Below are positions 36,845 through 47,984 of a stretch of 64,000 bases of DNA, piece after piece (the first letter of the stretch is position 1; the number at the start of each line of letters is the position of its first letter). The notes beneath the pieces are model-generated. The model worked only from the letters and a program-made list of their open reading frames with translations, did not search any database and was not told the origin of the DNA. This DNA is from Lottia gigantea (taxonomy: Eukaryota > Mollusca > Gastropoda > Lottiidae), in the NCBI RefSeq assembly GCF_000327385.1, contig NW_008710315.1, positions 1,295,613 to 1,359,612 on the forward strand. Direction: 5' to 3'. The position numbers were made by a program, and so were the translations under genes.

Positions 36845-37110
36845 TAGATCGAGATGATATTGATACCCTCGGATTTTTCAACCTCGTTTCCCAATGCCCA
36901 GATGTAAGTCGGAGGGGCTGACATGGAAAAGCGTCTAGTTGTTCGAATGGGACAACAAACTACAACTCATGTGTTAGTCTGTGCACGTTAAAGTTCTAAC
37001 TCATGGTCGAAATCGTTAAAAGAGTAGATTACTTCCGAAGTCCTGGAAATGTTCGCTCATTGCATACCGAATGGCGTTGTCTGTCTTCACTTGCCCAAAC
37101 AGGAGCAGAA
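36845..37110 (+). mobile_element. SINE body, forward copy
   Basis: Contains 'ataccctcggatttttcaac', 'tgacatggaaaagcgtctag', 'ttgttcgaatgggacaacaa', 'gtgcacgttaaagttc' and 'ccgaatggcgttgtctg', matching the forward copy at 1745. The tRNA-like head is not preserved. Confidence 0.5.
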
Positions 37111-37114
37111 AGTG

Positions 37115-38635
37115 CTTTGCTATATCATATATATTTCTCTGATATCCAAAGTATTAACTGAAGAAAACCTTTTACTCCCGAATTTGTTCCGTGCTTGGCA
37201 TTGAACGTTTGACGAATTTTTAAGCTTAATGTTATATTAAAGCGGGGTTTAAATGGGGATAAAACCTTATTGTGTCATTTGAACCCCCAAGTCTTAACTA
37301 ACAATCCATCAAGTTTTTGATATTATAAAAATTTAATCAGTCAAAAATCTTTAATATTGTAAATACATTTGGAAGCGAGGGTATTATCGTGGATGAAGTG
37401 ATCTATTATTCGATTTAGCCATTATTGCTGATTTTACTGATCATATCAGTTTAGTAGTCATTATTATACGCGTATCGTATAGAGACGTCGTGTATCGATA
37501 CTTGGCAATACCTTTTATTCCATAAAAAGGGCAGATTTTTATAAGTTGTTCTATGATATTACAATTTTTGTCACTGAAATTTTTAGAAACTTTTTATAAG
37601 ACAGTGGAAACTTACAACTTCTATCAACTATATTACCAAATATCACAGTATATAGTTATAAATTAATATATATTGAAACTTTGAAGATAAAATGTTTTAT
37701 CCCATTACACCATATAACGATATATATCATATCGTGACCCTTGTTTCGCGATACGTATCGTATCGTGACATGATCGACAATACCCAGCACTAATCATTAT
37801 CGGAATCAGTTTCTTGTATTTCGTTTTTCGTTTAACACAATAGTAAGTACTCAATAAATTGTAAGATGGAAAAGCGACAAAAGTATTAATGCATCGATAT
37901 ATTTTCATCCTAAGATATTATTTACAGCTTTTGCGATAGTGATGTCATATAACGCTTAGTTTTAAAATATTTGCAAGAAACACATTCGTTCGACTGAAAA
38001 TTTGAATGTTGAAAATCGAGGATATCTGGGTTGCTGATCCCTTTCATTATTGTGGTCGGAAACGGTCGAGTATTTCATAAAGGTACCTGATGATACTTTT
38101 TTCAATGGTCATTGGTAGGTGTAGGTATGTTGACCGGCTATCTACCAGTATTATGTAGTTGATTAGAAAAAACAGATAACATTTATGAAATGAGGGAGGC
38201 TTCTGAATATTTTTTGTACATTAAAAACTATATCATGTCTGAGCAATAAATCACACCTTTTTCTCCAATAAACAATCTGATCATATCACTATTATTTCCT
38301 CCTATAATGTTATGATCGAATCTTTTTTATAGTAAGTAATGATCAAATTTTTTTAACGAAACAATCAATTGTTAACGAAAAACCATTACCAATTATTAGG
38401 CTAGGACTTTCACCTGTTTTTCTCGGTATATTTCAAACTAACTGTAAGTGTTTCTTATCTTCATGGGCCGTTAAATCCATAGATAGAACTTAAATCCTCA
38501 ACCTGATTTTGCCGTGTTAGTGATGCATTTCAGAAAAATGTGTCTTGAAATTCTAGGCATTTTTGGAAACAGATTTGACAAAACTACGTTTGAGCGGAAT
38601 AATTTCAAAACAAGACAAACTTTCTTAATTTAAAT
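37115..38635. other. Intergenic with foldback-MITE scrap
   Basis: The stretch 37930-38020 ('gcgatagtgatgtcatataa', 'cgactgaaaatttgaatg') resembles the right half of the foldback MITE at 8100. Otherwise AT-rich with no gene. Confidence 0.5.
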
Positions 38636-38640
38636 TTTTC

Positions 38641-38783
38641 ACAAGATTTTAAACGTGATTATAATAGAAACAAACATCTTATAATTCACCTGTAAAATCT
38701 GATTCATTATTTTCTACAAACAATGTTCAGTCAGTTGGAAGATGATGACCAGTTTAACTTGACCACTGGTCACTTCTCTAATC
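38641..38783 (-). repeat. Inverted twin of 31156-31299
   Basis: From 'acaagattttaaacgtgatt' to 'ggtcacttctctaat' this is the near-identical reverse complement of the other copy. Together they form a potential long stem with a 7.3-kb loop. Confidence 0.5.
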
Positions 38784-39099
38784 GTCTGATCAGACCAAGG
38801 GTCAGTTGTCCATTGGTGATTAAATTATTATAAAATGAACTTTTAATATGTGTGAGGAGTGAAATTTATAAAAATTCGACATTTTAATGGGAAATTTATG
38901 ATTTTGGTGTTTGGACTGTGTTCAGTCAGTAGGATGCCCGCTGTGGAAAACACGAAGAATAAAAGATCCATTATTAAAAACTTTATAATGTTATCAGCTT
39001 GATGAATCTGTATTAAAGATCACCACTCGTGAGAATCACTCCAAGAATCTTGTATTGATGTTAAAGTGTAATGAAATGTAGTTGTACGTTCTTCTTATC

Positions 39100-39516
39100 T
39101 GCGCCTTCCCTCTATCAGTGATGCAGGTAAGAGAAGCTGGCATGAAAAATAGCGTCCAGTCGTTCGGGGATGTGACAATAAACCGAGGCCTCGTGTGCTA
39201 CATGCTTAAAGCTCTCTCGGCAGTTGGAAATCGATGCCGGCAAAATCTCCCCCATTGCACCCTGCATGGCGTTTCTTTTCTGCACTGGTGAAAACGACTA
39301 AGCCATTCTCTGTGCAAGGAATGATATTGTGCTAAGACAGCGGCATTGTTCTACTCTTATTCGATTTTCAACTGACTGAAGTACCTTGTGCATGATTGTA
39401 ACTAAAATTTGAAATAAATCTAAAAAAAACTTTCTCCAAAACAAAGCTTGTCCTGGAAAAATTTTCCTCGTTGCATACTGAATAGCGTTGCCTATAAGGA
39501 CGTAAAACTTCATTTG
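39100..39516. mobile_element. Cluster of three SINE body pieces in mixed orientation
   Basis: A forward piece at 39105-39295 ('atagcgtccagtcgttcggg', 'gacaataaaccgaggcc', 'attgcaccctgcatggcg') is followed by a reverse scrap near 39310-39382 ('agacagcggcattgttctac') and a forward tail at 39445-39516 ('gaatagcgttgcctataagg', 'acgtaaaacttcattt'). The mix suggests repeated insertion or rearrangement. Open frames here are not genes. Confidence 0.5.
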
Positions 39517-39519
39517 AAT

Positions 39520-40830
39520 TCATTTCTAGAACAATGCCATATTTTCATCCAAAAACCCAATACATGTAAGATTCTTCCGAAATTGATATCTTGAAAGAAA
39601 TTGCTGTCTGATATTTCGGTGAGATCTTAGATCAATATGGGCCCAGCAGTACGTCTACCACCGGGCATAATCCCCGCCCCAGGGACCTATAATATATACA
39701 ATATAGACATAACATGATCTCTACTGACCACCAAATAAAAACAGCAATTGAAATACTAACTTTTATTTTATTTATTTAAAGGTACAATAGACATAAATAT
39801 TAGTCATGTAGATAGTAAATTGCTTTCAATAAAAGTGTCTCGTTACTTCAACAACTGTAATAATGAGACTTTGGTTTATTTTGATTGCAGCCCCCTTTGA
39901 AGACTAATGAAGTCAAAAACCAATTGCTCACTTTACAGTGTATTCAAGCAATTGATGCGCAATTTGGGGAAATTTGCAAGAATATCTTTGGCTCTAAACA
40001 AAGCGTCCAGGGAGATGTCCATTTGGCTATATAATTTTTTGGCACGTTGTTCAAAGTCTTAATTTATTTTGGAGATAAATGGTTTTTTAAATTAGTTAAA
40101 TTTTTCTTTTAGAAATGCATTATTCTGTCTTTGGTGTTAGTATCCTAAAATTAACAAACTATCAATAATAAGCATTTTCTTCGACGTAGTTTGCATCCTG
40201 AAATCAGATCATGCGATCACTATTTTAACAAATGTGATATAAATTTTACCTTTTAGATAATAAAACCATATTGAAATATGGAATTCAACTGTTTTGGTCA
40301 AATCAACTCATACCATGTACTTATCATGTATACTTTAGCGAAACATATTGTTCAGATCGGAGATAATCAATATTGGTTCCTTTTTAAAGTATAATATATC
40401 AAAGTGAAACCACGGCGGATTCTTTCCAAGTAAATTGAAAAGGAATAATCGGAAATCTTTTCTTTATTTATGTCATATTATGAAAATATCTTATCTTTTC
40501 ACGCCTATAGACCATTTAAGATTTCCATTAAAATAAGAATGAACTGTTAGTGACCAACGGTGCAGTGACTTTTCTTTGACCAAGCTTCTTTATTTTGGTA
40601 ACGTTATACTAAATGAATTTTAAATTTATTGGTGACATGTACCTTAGAAAATTGGACGTCACATTCATCAATCATGTGCCTTAATAGAATAGCTCAATAG
40701 AATTCCTAATAGGTAAGAGGAAACTTATAATGAAAAAAATCAGCACGTTAAAGAGCTATTGACTATCGTGAAATTTCCATTCCCACGGCTGTAAACTTTA
40801 CCTATCAACTGGTAATTTGATATAGTGTGA
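39520..40830. other. Intergenic, possibly decayed LINE upstream part
   Basis: AT-rich, with no intact frame. The right end runs into the reverse-transcriptase scrap at 40835; earlier parts of a LINE were not recognisable. Confidence 0.5.
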
Positions 40831-40834
40831 CCCA

Positions 40835-40905
40835 GGTATACGACAAGGTTGTCCATTTTGTCCCTATCTATTTAATGTAATTACTAATGATATGGATAAT
40901 GAACA
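40835..40905 (+). pseudogene. LINE reverse-transcriptase scrap
   Basis: The frame reads GIRQGCPFCPYLFNVITNDM, an unmistakable match to the reverse-transcriptase motif GVRQGCPLSPLLFNxxxNDM of non-LTR retrotransposons. Stops follow soon after. No endonuclease or catalytic YADD motif was found nearby. Confidence 0.5.
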
Positions 40906-41330
40906 GCGATGTACATCATAATGATAAGTATATAATTACAGGGCATAAAACGTTTGTGTAAATCCCTTAATTGTTATGATGAACATCATCTCGGAATTTA
41001 ATTCGATTTTCTGTTGAGACTGTTTATTAGCGACATAATTTTCATCCTTAAGTTATACCATAATGACTCGAAATTTGTTGTTGCAGTATTTATTTGATTG
41101 ACCTTTTTTATTATTTAGTAACAAAGCAAACAGTGTTATTTCTGCTCTACATTTTGGATGTGATCCTGTGTGATCATGGACAGCCTATGTGCTACTACTT
41201 GTGTAGGTGGTATGGAGAGGCTATGCCCGGTTTCCCTCTGAACTGAAATGAATGGTGTCTTACTGAAAAAAATAAGTACTTTTTGAGTAAAGAATTACAA
41301 TTTGTGAGTCTTGAAAACACTTGGTGCATT

Positions 41331-41825
41331 CTGATAACAAAATATCGTAGATACGTAAATTATTGCAAAGTAAAGACCTCCGCCGAACTATGTAAGACAT
41401 AACGCGTAAAATGACTAGACAAATTCCCTTTTCCTAATTATAAGGGAATCGCGGAATCAGTAAGGTGTAAGACAAGGATCGCTAGTGTATCCTTTAAAAC
41501 TTAACTGGTGTAAAGATGAATCTGATAATAAAACATCGTAGATACGTAAATTATTGATAAGTAATATAATATTGCAAATTAAAGCCCTCTGTTGAAATAT
41601 GTGAGACATAAAGCGTAAAAAATGACTAGAAAACTTCGCTTTTCCTAATTATAAGGGAATTTCGGAATCAATAAGGTGTAAGACAAGGGTCGTTAGTGTA
41701 TCCTTTTTAATTTAAATGCTAAATAGATGATTCCGATAATAAAATATCGTTTAGAAATTTCGAAGGCGAGCTAAGTGTAGATAAGTAAAATATTGCAAAT
41801 TAAAGCCCCCTGTGTCAAATCAGAT
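41331..41825 (+). repeat. Tandem array, about 2.5 units of 190-210 bp, with LINE motif
   Basis: 'atcgtagatacgtaaattat' occurs at 41344 and 41535; 'aaggtgtaagacaagg' at 41462 and 41673; a third partial unit begins near 41740 ('ataaaatatcgtttag'). Each full unit can be read as GVRQGSLVYP, the reverse-transcriptase motif also seen at 26215, with a stop just before it. A LINE fragment appears to have been caught up in a tandem duplication. Confidence 0.5.
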
Positions 41826-41829
41826 AAAA

Positions 41830-43845
41830 TGTGACAATAGAAAGATACTATCACGAGCACATAATTAAAGAGTATGTAATGATACATTTAAAAATAATGT
41901 GAACGCTATACAGTGTTTATAAGAGGGGCGTTCATGGACAAAAATAATTGAAGACAGAGCGTTTTTGATATAATACCATCAATATACAGAACAAATTAAG
42001 AATACAATGAAAGAAATAAAATTAGATAATCTTAAATGAATTTACAAATATATTGATCTAATTTTTTTTTTAAATCGGCCACGAGCTGCTTTAACCTTAA
42101 GTGGGTTTGGTATACTCCTATGAGGAATAAATTGGCTTTAATATTTTGATGATATTTGTCTTTTGAAGTAAAGTACCGATATAAGCTTTGGGTAAACTGT
42201 ATACGGATGTTGGGTTTACATTTATTGATATCTTGCTGGGTAGGATTTCATCATTATCATCATAAACATCACTATCATACTATGATATTATTTAATTGGC
42301 ATAATATTCCAATAGTATCTTCAGAAGAGTAAGCCACTGTCCTGGAATTTCAGAACCAAATCAGGAACTACATTTACTTTTTGACAGAATGTAATTGAAT
42401 TTGAAAAAAATCGTCGTCTCTATAGTTGGGTAAAAATTTTCCTGTAAATCGTTCTGCATAAATATTGCATTGACAAAATATAAAATCATCGACATAATGC
42501 TAACTGAAACAAGAAAATTCAAATCTGCCTATAATCCTTAAAGCTGACACCATAAGTCAAACAAGTTCATAGTAAACCGAGAAAAAATCAAGCATAAATC
42601 TCAAATGCAAACAGAAAGAGAAGATAAAGCGGTGATTAGATATTGAAAGTAGTTATTGAGAGTGTTCAACTGACATCTCAAAAAGACAGATTAATTTGCA
42701 CCTGTAGTGGCTATAGTTCACTTGTCATGTTCACTCTATAAAATACATACTGCCTTAATAAATTGGTTTCAGCGGTTGGGGGTTGATACCCGTTCTCGAA
42801 AGCGTTTGGCATCATAAATTTTCCTTAACTTCCGATCTATGACTCTGATCCCAAAACGTCATATCGCCAAATAAAGGTATCGATGGCGTCTTAATCTTAC
42901 CTTTAAGTCGAAATACCTTTTAATAAACATGTAAAATGTGCAATATTTAGAAAAAGTAGAATTGATGCCTATTTTCAATCATATTGCTCTCTATAGAATG
43001 CGTGTTTAGTATAAGTAGTGCCAATCTATAGTTCTCTATTTTGTGCTACATCTCTTGTAATCTTTTATTATTGGTATATTTGGAACATGCACCCCTTTAC
43101 CGTAACTGACATCAAAGCTTAGGCTTTTGCAAGCGTTATAGTCGTTCGAACGGAACAAAAGCCAAGGCTTTAATACCCGAAAAAGAGTTAGAAATTGTCA
43201 CTGCCTTGGTACACCTTTCTCACACACTATACTGCGTTGTCTTGCCTTATTCAAATAAGATGCAGAAACATGGGGCGTAAAGCTTCCATTCCATTTCATG
43301 TGAATACTAAGGCGTGGCTATAGTGTTACTGACTGAGATTAACGGGGCAGGTCTGACATCTCAATGAGATGTATGGAGGGTATGTTTAGAGCAGATTGAA
43401 TGGACAGTCTAGGTTGATACGACCCGTATAGAGTACAACAGCAAATATATTGCTCTAATAAATTATTTATTCTTTTCAACTAATGTCTAGTCATTGAGCA
43501 CATTTCTTTTGGCGTTTTTTGTGCTTGTAGTATGGGTGTACTTTGCGATAGTGACGTTATAAGACGCTTATTTATAGTGGAATTTCAAAAGTCATGCGCC
43601 GATGCCGAAAACGAATCATCTTTGTCTCTTGTATGTATTAAGAGTGCAGAAGTTCTAAAAACTTCTATGAAAAGCACTGGCCAAGTTCACAAATAACCAA
43701 ATGAATACAATTATGATAAGAAATATATGCCCTTAAACTATCCAACTATCGGACTATCGAAAAGCAGCGTTACTGTCAATTTTGCTTAAATTCATTGTCG
43801 CATTCCCTTTGTCATTAAGTCCCGGTGCATTGTGCACTTTGCATG
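41830..43845. other. Intergenic with SINE scraps
   Basis: A tRNA-like scrap ('ggttgggggttgatacccgt') lies at 42774-42793, and a weak SINE-body trace near 43145-43300 ('gtcgttcgaacggaacaaaa', 'ggggcgtaaagcttcc'). No gene is seen. Confidence 0.5.
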
Positions 43846-43852
43846 TTTTTTT

Positions 43853-44141
43853 TTCTCACCAAGGTAATGTATCCAATTTCTTTTCAATTTAAAATGAATG
43901 TATCAAATATTGTTCGATGATGTATTTATGAGGCTATAAAGTTGGATTGTCATGTAATTATTACGACAGGTCTTGAACCAAGGATTAACTTTAAGCCTGT
44001 TTATCGTTTTTAAATCCCACTTCTACTAATAAAGATTATATTCTAGAGTTTAGTAAAGCCTTCTCGTGCCTCAGATTACTGATGATAAGGAAATTGACGG
44101 TAGGAAGATACATCAAAGGTGCCGTGGAAGTGTAAGTAACA
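43853..44141 (+). repeat. Direct duplication, copy 1 (about 289 bp)
   Basis: 'ttctcaccaaggtaatgtat' through 'gccgtggaagtgtaagtaac' is repeated at 44580-44869 with a handful of differences. The two are in the same orientation 727 bp apart. Confidence 0.5.
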
Positions 44142-44579
44142 ATGTTGTCGCTCTTCTGTCAGGATGTTTTGATTTACAATGGGTCATATAGCATTTGGAA
44201 GCCTTTTAAACATACACCGAACCTTTGTACCTTCAGTATTGATAAGCAATAGGTCGTACGAGCGTTGAAATTGTTCTATATTCCCATTTTTGTAACATAC
44301 ATCCTTGTGGAACCTTTGAAATGTTTGTCTTAGAATGCAAAGCTCGTATCGCCACCCAAAAGCTTTCTCGATGTATTAGTGACGTCACAAGTGGAACATA
44401 TAGCAGTTTTGTGTTAATTAGTAATAGAATATTCGATGCTTACACTTTTGGAGCACAATTTGCTGCTCTAACCAACCTCGCTTTATCAACACCCACGCGG
44501 TTAATAGGTTTTTTGGGGAGGGGGAGTGGCTATTAGAAGCGAAATTAATCCAATAGTTGGAGGAACGTTATAATTCACT

Positions 44580-44869
44580 TTCTCACCAAGGTAATGTATC
44601 CAATTTCCTTTCAATTTAAAATGAATGTATCAAATATTGTCCGATGATGTATTTATGAGGCCATAAAGTTGGATTGTCATGTAATTATTACGACAGGTCT
44701 TGAACCAAGGATTAACTTTAAGCCTGTTTATCGTTTTTAAATCCCACTTCTACTAATAAAGATTATATTCTAGAGTTTAGGAAAGCCTTCTCGTGCCTTA
44801 GATTACTGATGATAAGAGAATTGAGGCTAGCAAAATACATCAAAGGTGCCGTGAAAGTGTAAGTAACAA
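44580..44869 (+). repeat. Direct duplication, copy 2 (about 290 bp)
   Basis: Near-identical to 43853-44141. The 440 bp between the copies carries a 'gtgacgtcac' motif (44380s) akin to the foldback MITE centre. No terminal inverted repeats are seen, so a segmental duplication, or two insertions of one element, are both possible. Confidence 0.5.
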
Positions 44870-44874
44870 GGTAA

Positions 44875-45935
44875 CGACATATAAAATGTGATGTATATGA
44901 CAGAAAGGATTCGAGAGATTATGGGTAACAACACTGTCCTTGATGGCAAATTGTGGTGATGACGTAAGAGATTAAAGGATAGAAGCTGCGTCGGTAAAAT
45001 CTTTTAAAAGACAATACATAGAGTTCGGTGACGGATCCGATTATTGACAACAGGGACAACAACTCTAAGCTAATAAGATATGATAGTTGAGCCATACACT
45101 TATTGTAAGTGCCAGCAAAATTTATAGGGAAAGGTATCAAATTCGAAAAAATGCTATTAGTAGTGATGGACTCATATAACCTTATACAGGAATATTTACT
45201 TCTGTTCTCTTGCCAATAATTGACTTGTTACTATGTAAACTACCTTACATAGAACTGCTCGCAATACATATACAAAAGCGAGAAAAAACCCCATAAAATT
45301 ACAAATTCTATTACAGTCGCATTAAAACTGCTACATGCGACCATTAATTGAGTTTCCAAGGCACTGCTCTATTAAAATCTATGCTTTTTACATTCATTGC
45401 GTTCAGAGAAATGTTGGTAGCTCGGAAATGACGCCTTTCTGGTGTGAAGTGGTTATAATATTGTGTATTTCAAAATTTTCTTGAAATTTCAAATACGTTA
45501 TCCGTGTACAGAGATAATTCTCTCGTGTGCTTGTGCCATGCGTCAAGAATTAACTTGTTACTATTCAAACGACCACTCATACAAGTGCTTCTAATACAGA
45601 CAACATGGCAGGTTTTGTTTATTTTCTTTACTCAGAGGTCATATATACACTAGTTACTTAGGTCAATTTTAATTATACACTGTTTGGAAATAAGAGACAC
45701 AGATAAGATTTGGCAGGTTTCTCACTTTCAATTCTTCTCTTTCTTCTATTTCCAAGTAAACTTTAACATATCTTAGTTTTCAGTTGGTATTAGTGAGACA
45801 GGTCTCAATGAAAGCACTGATACATACACACATGCAAACGCACCATCAAATAAATATACTGTATATAGCAATGGCACCAGTCTTGAAATCTAACTTAGAA
45901 ATCGATTAACTTATAGATATGACATGATACATTAT
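44875..45935. other. Intergenic, nothing recognised
   Basis: AT-rich with no gene or nameable repeat. Confidence 0.5.
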
Positions 45936-45939
45936 TTGA

Positions 45940-46235
45940 CTAATCATACTCAAAAACGGGTTTTTGTTTATCTAAGCCAGTCAGTAATAGTGTTCACAGC
46001 TCACCGTCGAAGTTTTAGCCTTCAAATCCATGTGTGTCCAGAAATATCCTCGTTTGAACGTTAAAAAGACGACTCGTCTTTCCTTGAAACTCTAACATAT
46101 ATAACAAAGGCATATTTTGGAAATAGAACGCGAAATTCCTTGTTTGAGGTATTTTGAAGGAATTATGCAATGTTCCTACATTTCTAGTACTTCTAAGGAC
46201 TATTTACAGATATATATAATGGCGAATTTGTCCTT
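45940..46235 (+). mobile_element. TTAA-type MITE, copy 5
   Basis: Shares 'gtaatagtgttcacagctca', 'gacgactcgtctttcc' and 'tacttctaaggactattta' with the 4593 element and ends 'atggcgaatttgtcctttg'. Terminal repeats are weathered. Confidence 0.5.
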
Positions 46236-46239
46236 TGAA

Positions 46240-46820
46240 GCGAATTAGTTAGAAATACCGATATTTTCTAAAAAAAATATTTCCCATACAGATATCTCCT
46301 GTATATCTGAATCAATTTACATTGTGTGTGATTCGACGATGCTGCTATTGTAAAATCCTACTGATTTCATTAAAACATAAATGAGAATATTTAAATATAA
46401 TGAGTAGGAAAATAATTGAAGCAGGTGATTGAAGCTGACCAATTGACCAATGTCCAGCTGAGTTTAGGGTATTATCTGATCATTATTTATGTAAAATATG
46501 TGTTAAGTGCTAGAGGGTATTTTGGAAGTTATCTGGATACTTGAATGTTGTAGATAATTTGACATAAAACATTTATAACTCATAATTTTACCACTTAGCT
46601 TCTGTTTGTGAAAATACTCTAATCGTTTCGTTCAAATAATGAGTTCTGCTTGCACTTACTGAAAGATCGACTCCAATTTTAATTTTTGCAATGCTTGAAA
46701 GGTGGTGTTGTTTGTTAGAGAAGAAACTCTCCTATAGAAGCACTGAATAAAAAAGATAAAAAATTCTCGAATTAACAGTACCCATTTACAGTTTGACTGG
46801 ATTTTGAAAATGCACGAAGG
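46240..46820. other. Intergenic, nothing recognised
   Basis: AT-rich with no gene or nameable repeat. Confidence 0.5.
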
Positions 46821-46823
46821 CCA

Positions 46824-46960
46824 GTGGCGGAGCCCGGTTTACGTCCGAAGGGGGCGAGATATCTGAGATTGCCCGAATCTCTAACCTAGTTATGAGATTT
46901 TTGCCCGAAAAACTTGCTTTCCGGGCTGCGAGGGGGGGGGGGGGGGCTGCCCTTATCTTC
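46824..46960 (+). mobile_element. hAT-type MITE, long-form copy with G15 run
   Basis: Starts CAGTGGCGGAGCC, then 'cggtttacgtccgaaggggg', 'cgagatatctgagattgccc', 'ctagttatgagatttttgcc' and 'cttgctttccgggctgcgag' followed by 15 G at 46932-46946. The right end is lost. It shows the full body of which 6850, 32282, 35088 and 54170 are parts. Confidence 0.5.
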
Positions 46961-46964
46961 ATGA

Positions 46965-47185
46965 TTGCATAATATGCCCACGACTGTTTTCCCAATAAAC
47001 ATCTATTATACACTTTATACTGCAATATCTGTATAACTATTTTTGTAATTTCAGAAAAACTTGGCCATATCATAAGATATACTATCATTCAAGGCAAATA
47101 GCTCATTTACCACCCAATAGTCAAGTTCATTCGTATTTACAAAATCCACAGAAGTAAGAAAGAAACAAAAATGAAATGAATAGAG
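46965..47185. other. Intergenic, nothing recognised
   Basis: No gene or nameable repeat. Confidence 0.5.
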
Positions 47186-47189
47186 TTTT

Positions 47190-47292
47190 ACGTCCTACTT
47201 TTCTGCCCCATGAGCTACTGCAGAGTGCAATGAGGGAAATTTTGTCAGGACAGCGGCATTAACCTGCTCTATTTCGATGTCCAGAAGTTAGA
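47190..47292 (-). mobile_element. SINE body fragment
   Basis: 'agttttacgtcctacttttc', 'gcaatgagggaaattttgtc' and 'aggacagcggcattaacctg' match the inverted form of the copy at 1745. The rest of the body is absent. Confidence 0.5.
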
Positions 47293-47763
47293 TGGAGAGT
47301 TGGGAATTATACAAATAGATCAATTCACATACTTAGTCTAGAAAACCTATTGTAAATCCTATTAAAAAATTCAAGTATATCCGAAGACAAGGGAGGGATA
47401 TATAAAGAGTATATTAGCAATAAATGAGTTTATTATTTTATTAAGAAAAATTTGTGAAGCAAAAAACCGGACTGATGCTATCGGTCACTAGTGTGGTCAA
47501 GCGAACGGATCCTATTATAATATCTAAAACATATCATATTTATTTATTGACCTTTAGGCTTAACAGGTTACAGACGAGAATTTACACAGCTTGACCACAG
47601 CTTAATACCTTACATTCTCATACATAAAAATATGCCCATTGGCCAGTTGTGAAAATTAGCCTTCATATGTGCCGAAGATCTTCGTCCGTAGTGTTATCCC
47701 GGCATAGGCTTAGATAGTACTTTCTGATTTTTAACTCGATTAAAGTCTTTGAATGGCATTTAG

Positions 47764-47875
47764 CAATTGTGAGTACGATATATAGGCACAGCTTTATGGA
47801 ACAACAATCACTGGTTAAAGTTTTATGCAACGTTTCGACGTGTTTCCCCCGTCGTCCTCAGGCACATAACTCGAT
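47764..47875 (-). mobile_element. Possible Penelope-like or related retroelement scrap
   Basis: On the minus strand 'cctgaggacgacgggggaaa' is followed by 'cacgtcgaaacgttgcataa' and an AT-rich tail. This resembles the end region of Penelope-like elements, where a hammerhead-type core CTGANGA...CGAAAC is common. The core here is imperfect (CTGAGGA). Call is tentative. Confidence 0.5.
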
Positions 47876-47883
47876 TCTCTTCT

Positions 47884-47980
47884 TAAGGCAGTGGCGTTTC
47901 AAGAAAACATCCGGCGAGGAGGCCGAGCATGGGCCAGAAAATTTTCTACGGGGGCCACGGACTATTTTACGTCACTGGGT
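47884..47980 (+). mobile_element. Short hAT-like fragment
   Basis: Begins 'cagtggcgtttcaag' and ends 'ttttacgtcactggg', giving weak inverted ends, with 'gggccagaaaattttctacg' inside. A 125-residue open frame spanning it (47769-48146) is therefore not a gene. Confidence 0.5.
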
Positions 47981-47984
47981 AGAG

